From positions 1 to 16,945 of the forward strand of contig JAOXYB010022358.1 of the NCBI GenBank assembly GCA_028565635.1: 16,945 nt of DNA, written 5' to 3'. Position numbers and translations under genes: made by a program. Shown in pieces: positions 15,701-16,945 of the stretch. Below the pieces are notes generated by a model. That model saw only the letters and a program-made list of their open reading frames with translations, made no database searches and was not told the origin of the DNA. The stretch comes from Phoronis ovalis. Its lineage: Eukaryota; Phoronida; Phoronidae. Numbering within the stretch: the stretch's first letter is position 1; the number at the start of each line of letters is the position of its first letter.

Positions 15701-16127
15701 GTGTTACTGCCCTTAAAACAATGCAAGAACATTTTACGGAATTCAATGTACTATTACAAATCAGAATGCAAATGTGATATTAGAGGATTCATACTGCATG
15801 CGATGCGTGATGTGTCAATGGCTACTTCACAGAAGTGAAAAGAAGCCAAAAACAAACTATGAACTAAGCAAATTATTTGAAGATTAAAACTAAGACTTAT
15901 ATTTGGTCTTTCCCAGTTTGTTTTTGTATATTACCGGAACTCATTCACTTGCAGTTGCACTATGGGTAAGCATGAAAAGCTTTATATCAAAAGTAATGCA
16001 CTTTACTATTGATTCATATACCTGCATGGTTTTCTTCAGCAGCAGCATCTTTGACATTAGCAAACTGTTCAGCCTGAGCTATACTGGGAAATAATGCAGC
16101 AAATGGATTTTCATTCAGACTGTCCAT
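480..16127 (-). CDS. UBE4A: Ubiquitin conjugation factor E4 A (partial; 15 exons, U-box end missing)
   Basis: E4-type ubiquitin ligase of the Ufd2 family. In this family the long Ufd2 core is a helical scaffold and a C-terminal U-box recruits the E2 to extend ubiquitin chains on substrates, mainly in the cytosol and nucleus. Coding segments on the minus strand, 5' to 3': 16127-16022, 15661-15551, 15397-15294, 14543-14388, 8813-8669, 6488-6283, 6072-5766, 5169-4948, 4651-4397, 3177-2921, 2651-2488, 2014-1822, 1620-1507, 1262-1011, 731-480. All introns are GT...AG, phases agree at each junction, and the sum is 2844 nt = 948 codons. Recognised family blocks include NPFAALF (start), [68 protein letters not shown] and DGRSYS. 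Vertebrate UBE4A is about 1066 aa with the U-box in the last ~80; that part should lie left of position 1. The paralogue UBE4B fits less well: the [13 protein letters not shown] and [17 protein letters not shown] blocks are E4A-like. Confidence 0.95.
1011..1262 (-). CDS. UBE4A: UBE4A coding exon 14
   Basis: Residues 781-864, with [20 protein letters not shown] and [14 protein letters not shown], matching [20 protein letters not shown] and ERIISMLNYFLQHL of E4A. Acceptor cttatcttgcag; donor TTG|gtaagg; phase 0. The next residue, Val, comes from the next exon. Confidence 0.95.
1507..1620 (-). CDS. UBE4A: UBE4A coding exon 13
   Basis: Residues 743-780, with [20 protein letters not shown] aligning with [20 protein letters not shown] of vertebrate E4A. 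Acceptor atattatttag; consensus donor TCA|gtaagt; phase 0 at both ends. Confidence 0.95.
1822..2014 (-). CDS. UBE4A: UBE4A coding exon 12
   Basis: Residues 678-742. It holds [12 protein letters not shown] (vertebrate LIKVFVDIEFTG) and [12 protein letters not shown], a family-diagnostic string identical in vertebrate E4A. Acceptor gtttttttatag; donor AAG|gtaatg; ends in phase 0. A degenerate partial copy of this exon lies 19-102 nt upstream of its acceptor. Confidence 0.95.
2033..2116 (-). pseudogene. Decayed partial duplicate of UBE4A exon 12
   Basis: In intron 11, just upstream of the exon 12 acceptor. Read on the minus strand it gives FTEHPLV at the start and [11 protein letters not shown] at the end, then a stop at 2035-2033. 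Exon 12 reads FTEHPLV and [11 protein letters not shown], but has 14 more residues between the two blocks ([10 protein letters not shown] region) than the copy has. At the DNA level the strings ggtcaacgatagttaaattt and aaggatgctccgtgaa match exon 12 with few changes. This is a tandem exon duplication that lost its middle and gained a stop. It has no acceptor of its own that I can see. Confidence 0.85.
2117..2487 (-). other. Upstream remainder of UBE4A intron 11
   Basis: AT-rich intron sequence between the exon 11 donor and the exon 12 relic. I see no coding signal and no clear repeat beyond short A and T runs near 2405-2470. Confidence 0.5.
2488..2651 (-). CDS. UBE4A: UBE4A coding exon 11
   Basis: Residues 624-677, with the core block [20 protein letters not shown] (vertebrate [20 protein letters not shown]). 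Acceptor cattttacag; donor AAA|gtaaat; leaves phase 2. Confidence 0.94.
2921..3177 (-). CDS. UBE4A: UBE4A coding exon 10
   Basis: Residues 538-623. [19 protein letters not shown] aligns with [29 protein letters not shown] and [15 protein letters not shown] align with ELTFPLPDGY and VPEFFADNLGDFLIF. Acceptor cttgattttag; donor GAG|gtttgt; ends in phase 0. Confidence 0.94.
3178..3656 (-). other. 3' part of UBE4A intron 9
   Basis: About 480 bp of AT-rich sequence between the fold-back element and exon 10. No gene, RNA or organised repeat was recognised. Reading frames here are short and without similarity. Confidence 0.5.
3657..4373. mobile_element. Fold-back (MITE-like) element, copy A
   Basis: About 717 bp that is approximately self-complementary end to end, in UBE4A intron 9. 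The left arm starts TTGTTGGGCACAGATTATTC and the reverse complement of the right end is TTCTCAGCATAATTGTATTC; both continue into CACTTTATRCTT. Further in, both arms carry AAATCTGTAA, then GAGTAGAT, TTGCCATT and GGGTTAAAATGTTAAATT. Near the centre (about 4015) the arms meet as gaattttcaaagttt and aaactttgaaaattc. No transposase frame exists, so it is a non-autonomous element with very long inverted arms. Target-site duplication was not resolved. A second copy lies at 6978-7803. Confidence 0.8.
4397..4651 (-). CDS. UBE4A: UBE4A coding exon 9
   Basis: Residues 453-537. [17 protein letters not shown] aligns with DKETCLIPAVQEPKFP of E4A, and [14 protein letters not shown] aligns with INQNLHRLQVAWRD. 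Acceptor ctcttgcag; donor ATGT|gtaggt at 4396; ends in phase 1. A fold-back element begins only about 23 nt into the following intron. Confidence 0.93.
4948..5169 (-). CDS. UBE4A: UBE4A coding exon 8
   Basis: Residues 379-452, including [19 protein letters not shown] and [11 protein letters not shown] (vertebrate FFQMYASDAFFLNL and RLLTFNPTYC), ending HMK. Acceptor ctctgcttctag; the strong donor gtaagt is at 4947 and leaves phase 1. Confidence 0.94.
5170..5765 (-). other. UBE4A intron 7, with a plus-strand coding-like stretch
   Basis: Intron of about 600 bp. On the plus strand 5250-5489 is open for 79 codons (no ATG), ending [13 protein letters not shown] then TAA. A second open stretch follows in the +1 frame, 5491-5589. 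I recognise no family, and a chance opening is possible. A perfect 14-bp palindrome, TGAGCATATGCTCA, is at 5606-5619. Confidence 0.4.
5766..6072 (-). CDS. UBE4A: UBE4A coding exon 7
   Basis: Residues 277-378, in the first part of the Ufd2 core. Clear blocks are [14 protein letters not shown] (vertebrate YQKTLLGVILSISC) and [20 protein letters not shown], one of the most conserved parts of the family. Acceptor ccttttttgcag; donor GCAG|gtaact; ends in phase 1. Confidence 0.95.
6283..6488 (-). CDS. UBE4A: UBE4A coding exon 6
   Basis: Residues 208-276, [20 protein letters not shown]... to [10 protein letters not shown], aligning with the FEDVTEFLEEVIEAL...LLYFTKQKDMAKVF stretch of E4A. Acceptor aaattttcag; donor GAG|gtaagt; ends in phase 0. 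Confidence 0.92.
6489..6977 (-). other. 3' part of UBE4A intron 5
   Basis: About 490 bp next to the exon 6 acceptor. The stretch 6590-6880 is visibly more GC-balanced than its surroundings and includes a 12-bp palindrome ATGCCATGGCAT at 6618-6629, so it could be an old repeat copy. I could not identify it. No coding frame. Confidence 0.4.
6978..7125. repeat. Three tandem copies of the element's left terminus
   Basis: Units begin near 6978 (AACGTGCACAGCAT) and 7033 (AACATGCACAGCAT), with a shortened third near 7083 (CATTGTTCAACAAAACG). Each contains TTCACCAAAACTTGTATT. The first spacing is 55 bp, the second about 39 after a deletion. The unit resembles the terminal CACTTTATACTT part of the fold-back family, so this looks like local amplification of the inverted-repeat end. 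Confidence 0.8.
7172..7279. repeat. TG/TC-rich compound microsatellite
   Basis: Runs of TG with interspersed TC and GTCT, ending in a short TA run. It lies in the left arm of fold-back copy B. Read on the minus strand it produces a meaningless THTHTH peptide. Confidence 0.95.
7681..7723. repeat. CA microsatellite
   Basis: About 20 CA units with one CCACATG interruption. It lies in the right arm of copy B at the position mirroring the TG tract, so the two would pair if the arms fold. Confidence 0.95.
7804..8491 (-). other. Middle part of UBE4A intron 5
   Basis: AT-rich filler of about 690 bp between the fold-back element and the snap-back repeat. I saw no coding frame, no RNA gene and no organised repeat. 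Confidence 0.5.
8492..8612. repeat. Short snap-back inverted repeat
   Basis: About 121 bp that fold on themselves. Outer arms: TTAAAGTCATAAAAAAATTG on the left against the complement of AATATCCAATTTTTTGTGAT on the right. Inner arms: TAGATATATTTA at about 8537 and TAAATATATCTA at about 8568. The loop is roughly CAAAAGGCCGAAAAGTCA. It lies 56 nt downstream of the exon 5 donor, in intron 5. Confidence 0.75.
8669..8813 (-). CDS. UBE4A: UBE4A coding exon 5
   Basis: Residues 160-207, containing [19 protein letters not shown], which aligns with IYVDQNIHEQLVDLMLEAI of vertebrate E4A. Acceptor attatttcag; donor TCAG|gtaaag; ends in phase 1. Its alignment follows exon 4 directly, so no exon is missing from the large intron. 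Confidence 0.92.
8814..9221 (-). other. 3' end of UBE4A intron 4
   Basis: About 400 bp between the exon 5 acceptor and a TATA-like site on the plus strand. Nothing coding was recognised and there is no repeat structure that I can support. Confidence 0.45.
9222..9243 (+). promoter_or_regulatory. Possible TATA-type promoter (weak)
   Basis: TGACATCA (CRE-like) at 9222-9229 is followed by TATATAAAG at 9235-9243. A donor-like AG|gtgagg lies at 9281 and a TTGGG|gtaagt at 10106, so this could start a spliced 5' UTR for the gene at 11345. The distance is about 2 kb and TATA-like strings are common in AT-rich DNA, so this is a suggestion only. Confidence 0.2.
9577..9867 (+). mobile_element. 3' end of a dead non-LTR retrotransposon (CR1/L2-like)
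   Basis: In the frame starting near 9577 the plus strand reads [19 protein letters not shown]. This resembles the hallmark end of CR1/L2-type reverse transcriptase ORFs (SFSxxAPKLWNSLPxxxR). Stops follow. Downstream, GAATGCTTTGCAAGATATAT and TTTTATATTTATTTATTA then ATTATTATTAT resemble the usual 3' tail (GCGCTTTGA...GCGCTATATAAAT, then ATT repeats). The copy is truncated and degenerate; nothing of the RT core is present. The family name comes from motif memory, not a search. Confidence 0.6.
9868..10608 (-). other. Unassigned part of UBE4A intron 4
   Basis: AT-rich, no coding frame. A donor-like TTGGG|gtaagt at 10106 and an acceptor-like tttttaattttcag at about 10323 exist on the plus strand and could belong to an untranslated exon of the nested gene. 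No direct support. Confidence 0.35.
10609..10717. repeat. 109-bp structured element with 10-bp terminal inverted repeats
   Basis: Perfect ends CTGTCAAGTT (10609-10618) and AACTTGACAG (10708-10717). Inside are GCATGA/TCATGC around three bases and GTGGC...GCCAC, giving further stems. It is more GC-balanced than its flanks. It could be a tiny MITE or a structured transcript region; I do not recognise it. Confidence 0.5.
10718..11344 (+). other. Upstream region of the nested gene
   Basis: About 630 bp of AT-rich sequence directly before the 930-codon frame. It should contain the 5' UTR and perhaps the promoter. No convincing TATA box, initiator or upstream coding exon was seen. The ORF frame is closed upstream by TAA at 11309-11311. 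Confidence 0.4.
11345..14137 (+). CDS. Intronless multi-pass membrane protein of unknown family, nested antisense in UBE4A intron 4
   Basis: One uninterrupted 930-codon frame; I do not recognise a characterised family. Residues 1-20 ([20 protein letters not shown]) could be a short signal peptide. Residues ~21-226 look extracellular: sequons at N82, N143, N153, N190 and N211, and cysteines at 55, 150, 182, 199, 200, 216. A first membrane helix is at 227-249. A long polar loop follows (250-445; [11 protein letters not shown] basic patch, many Ser). Then come several helices: about 449-472, 518-540, 610-632, 669-709, 712-733 and 815-853. Between them are ILPPELRPP (551-559) and a C-x3-C-x2-C-x3-C cluster (599-610) just before a helix. 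The C-terminus is soluble. It may be a channel, transporter or receptor-like protein; no catalytic or pore motif is seen. The start may instead come from an upstream exon joined at 11405. Lack of introns suggests an old retrogene or an intronless lineage-specific family. It is intact, so probably functional. Confidence 0.85.
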   Translation: MCRVTLGMFFLCLQIKLHMQQKFPFSDMKYVEVKEDKTALLLEEIYRQPDQGIVCEFDVSAASKTTLQNMAITHKKEIIYLNLTLPAHFSTFETSQRYDIILDIHQWIWVHDSRGAPLLGMDFRFAVLSLGSLAINTAYVDVNFTTHGSCWRNLSYEQQMEFVQHSLNNAFSEITKEASSLCFSRLSINNESSYVQKTCCKVNAVGKQQKNHTHFCTYVDASESGDTAIIVLVFGLLFLLIPLFIIGMLPNDEEVYKIKGDGRLAQKKAARCKRLDRHFSHSSSNYDNIGSVNLPCYVTDEHSDKHLETVLETGSLEYIDNSETSPDSETLRTIMEEVNVENVFSKAVTKRNREIFSEANDTLPRSCKRRASNNPKFERTRKYGVIFNNQNTGSYDVDSHQSNTSILGRGIYDAHYIPFNEDLPVRLVHPFEYLFFMHIKNTWFCRIRRLLFFLAAYPAVIYIQLVISLFLFRDYVERLQSIERDTGVIISDLSLFERMLSPNFYTSSRNAVEASYVYAYVLMSIIFSSGAQLSTIVNTIMVNDMYLGALILPPELRPPKTYEQGFKKLYYKMHNRLSLIIEPKFWKFWIKQVIAVFQCSNRCEECSFKCIILGPVNFLLCILSLLSLLPMFNCLPWDSVLQHIRKAQTDKTERKQSWIKFYKSKGTSKIVILIIRALITVWGIQFALFIFLHSSTVVTLVVLYTIKGIVKNFMQVLPVISMILAGIHYISNILEDVTNGYTQYKKMIFDECLKEDDHISQQYKKQKNQQLNFHPLVVWRKDGIPLIPKKLYKDIISNLLPLRMYELPALTKIVATGCCLYYIALTTKIFHVGAALDLGQAIGTLAAVTVPKLIQYLNSKNPIQDDRLRNKITVAVRTYYQTNMLVRTEGSKCPSDDNTAMKILPDNIFVSLDLLSSDNNLVGSSFNTQL
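14223..14228 (+). terminator. Polyadenylation signal of the nested gene
   Basis: Canonical AATAAA 86 nt after the TAA stop at 14135-14137. Cleavage would fall near 14240-14260, still inside UBE4A intron 4 and about 130-150 nt from the exon 4 donor. The two transcripts would therefore overlap only intronically. Confidence 0.7.
14388..14543 (-). CDS. UBE4A: UBE4A coding exon 4
   Basis: Residues 108-159, starting [10 protein letters not shown] (vertebrate ALFARLLLQD) and containing [12 protein letters not shown] (vertebrate FCYLYSCFQRAK). Acceptor atttaacag, donor CAG|gtaatg, phase 0 at both ends. It is followed by the 5.6-kb intron that carries the nested gene. Confidence 0.92.
14544..15293 (-). 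other. UBE4A intron 3
   Basis: 750 bp with no conserved exon: exons 3 and 4 join seamlessly in the family alignment. It contains a minus-strand frame of 60 codons at 14648-14830 ([20 protein letters not shown]...) that is less AT-rich than the rest and of unknown meaning. Nothing else was recognised. Confidence 0.5.
15294..15397 (-). CDS. UBE4A: UBE4A coding exon 3
   Basis: Residues 73-107, with [17 protein letters not shown] matching the RCVYLEEM...DQDWLD block of E4A and ending ENLEQ. Good acceptor (tctctttttcag) and consensus donor CAG|gtaagt. Ends in phase 0. Confidence 0.93.
15472..15546 (-). other. Coding-like 75-nt segment in UBE4A intron 2 with its own donor
   Basis: Immediately after exon 2 the minus strand reads AAAG, GTAG, then GTAACACTGAGG. 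If the four bases GTAG are skipped, the exon 2 frame continues 25 codons ([20 protein letters not shown]...) to a consensus donor CAA|gtaaga at 15471. That donor leaves the same phase as the exon 2 donor. With the four bases present, the frame stops at once (K-G-R-stop). It may be an alternative 5' splice site giving a truncated product, an indel, or an assembly error. Confidence 0.4.
15551..15661 (-). CDS. UBE4A: UBE4A coding exon 2
   Basis: Residues 36-72, ending [11 protein letters not shown], which aligns with the RIFLITLDN block of vertebrate E4A. Acceptor ttttaatag; donor AAAG|gtaggt; enters and leaves in phase 1. The linker between exon 1 and this block is roughly 25 residues shorter than in vertebrates. 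The donor sits inside a GGTAGGTA doublet, discussed separately. Confidence 0.88.
15662..16021 (-). other. UBE4A intron 1
   Basis: 360 bp of AT-rich intron. I see no regulatory motif, gene or repeat that can be supported. Confidence 0.5.
16022..16127 (-). CDS. UBE4A: UBE4A coding exon 1
   Basis: Residues 1-35, starting [13 protein letters not shown]. The ATG has a purine at -3 and G at +4. The NPFAALF motif matches the conserved N-terminus of vertebrate UBE4A. Donor CAG|gtatat at 16021; ends in phase 1. A 'catcag' lies 2 nt before the ATG, so a 5' UTR intron ending there is possible, but its pyrimidine tract is poor. Confidence 0.88.
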
Positions 16128-16435
16128 GTCTGATGTATAACACAAGTATTGTTTTTTTAAATAAAAGTTAGCAATATCACATCAGAGGATAATCTGAAAG
16201 ACAAGTGAAAAATTATTATTGTTAAAACTACAAGAATAAAACAATTACTTTCTGTTTGATTAATGAGAGGGTGTAAACTACAGAAAGTTTGTACTGAATC
16301 AAATCTATCAGAGAGAGTTGCATGTTGGGCAGGCTACATTCTCAGAATACAATAACAGAATCCCCAGGGGATATGACTCTGGATTAAAATATTACCAGAA
16401 GGTTCAGCCAGAAAGGTCCATTTTTTGGGCCCTAT
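16128..16435 (-). other. 5' flank of UBE4A
   Basis: Expected to hold the 5' UTR and possibly the promoter or a 5' UTR intron. It is AT-rich near the ATG and shows no clear core-promoter element. Minus-strand 'tacatcag' just before the ATG is a possible but poor splice acceptor. Confidence 0.35.
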
Positions 16436-16769
16436 GTATCTCTGCTGTTAGTGATTTTGCAATTTTGGTATCTCTACTGCAAGCAATTTTATCCAGTTTA
16501 GTATATCCACTGTCGGTTATCTTACCTGTGAATTTTAATATCTCTACTGTCAGCTTTTTACCAGAGCTATAGAGTTAAATTTTTTGATTTATTTGCTTCA
16601 TTTTTTAGCCTATATCTTTAGTGTTTATTAAATTCAGGACTTAAACCAACAGAAATTTGATACTTGTAACGCTAAGATTTTTCCATATGGCATATCTACC
16701 GACAAGATTTTTGTCATTTGGTATCTATACCGATAGCATTTTTGAGCTGAAATTAAGTATCTCTACTGA
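16436..16769. repeat. Degenerate tandem array, unit about 33 bp
   Basis: Related cores GTATCTCTACTG recur at about 16436, 16468, 16501 (GTATATCCACTG), 16538, 16659 (GATACTTGTAACG), 16691 (CATATCTACCG), 16721 (GTATCTATACCG) and 16757. Spacing is mostly 30-37 bp and each core is followed by an AGCATTTTT-like tract. Two clusters are separated by about 80 bp without clear units. Old, highly diverged satellite-like array or part of a mobile element. Confidence 0.65.
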
Positions 16770-16786
16770 AAGGGTCTCCAGGCCCA

Positions 16787-16945
16787 GGGGGGTACTCAAG
16801 GTATTTTTAGGTGGGGGTGTGCAGCCCAGTTAAAAATTTTGGATTTGGATTGTATACTTCTTACTTTTTTTTTTTGGATTGCTACCGTAAAGAAATTCAA
16901 AAATTTGGATTGCTACCCACTGCTTACAGCAAATAATTTGGATTA
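16787..16945. mobile_element. Start of a dispersed element beginning GGGGGGTACTC (runs off the window)
   Basis: Abrupt change to GC-rich GGGGGGTACTCAAGG and GGTGGGGGTGTGCAGCCC, followed by repeats of TTTGGATTGCTACC at about 16873 and 16902, with partial copies at about 16840 and 16936. From memory, elements opening with GGGGGGTACT and containing ~33-bp internal repeats are widespread in marine invertebrate genomes. That link is inference. The right end is outside the window. Confidence 0.4.

Noticed and set aside
16318-16572. 84-codon plus-strand frame at the right edge
   Set aside because: It runs into the degenerate ~33-bp array and reads repeat units (ISTVSFL-like). Not a gene.
1-16945. 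tRNA, rRNA, CRISPR, operon-like or prophage features
   Set aside because: No tRNA B-box with a fitting cloverleaf, no regular direct-repeat/spacer array and no bacterial gene organisation seen on either strand.

Overview
This window is animal nuclear DNA. It is AT-rich, its genes are split by introns with standard GT...AG borders, and it carries dinucleotide microsatellites, fold-back elements and retroelement debris. The organism cannot be named from the sequence. Introns of a few hundred bases to a few kb, plus the repeat types, fit a marine invertebrate (mollusc-like or another lophotrochozoan), and that is inference only. There are no bacterial-type operons, CRISPR arrays or recognisable tRNA/rRNA genes.

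Most of the window (480-16127, minus strand) is one gene, the orthologue of the ubiquitin chain-elongation factor UBE4A (E4A, Ufd2 family). I could assemble 15 consecutive coding exons from the ATG at 16127 down to 480. Every splice junction stays in frame, giving 948 codons that align with the vertebrate protein from its N-terminal NPFAALF motif to just before the U-box. The catalytic U-box exon(s) and stop codon lie off the left edge. The promoter and any non-coding first exon lie in or beyond 16128-16945.

The largest intron (intron 4, 8814-14387) hosts a second gene on the opposite strand. It is an uninterrupted 930-codon ORF (11345-14137, plus) with its own AATAAA signal. It encodes a multi-pass membrane protein: a glycosylatable N-terminal ectodomain, one membrane helix, a long charged loop, a helical membrane domain and a CxxxCxxCxxxC cluster. 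I cannot assign it to a characterised family, and it is the most novel item here. Nothing links its function to UBE4A; the relationship seen is positional nesting.

The introns hold the rest. Intron 11 keeps a decayed partial duplicate of exon 12. Introns 9 and 5 hold two copies of one fold-back (MITE-like) element family; the second has TG and CA microsatellites at mirror positions in its arms and a triplicated terminus. Intron 5 also has a small snap-back repeat. Intron 4 has the 3' end of a dead non-LTR retrotransposon and a 109-bp structured inverted repeat. Intron 2 starts with a GGTAGGTA doublet next to a coding-like, frame-preserving 75-nt segment with its own strong donor. The right edge (16436-16945) is a degenerate ~33-bp tandem array followed by the start of an element opening with GGGGGGTACTC.
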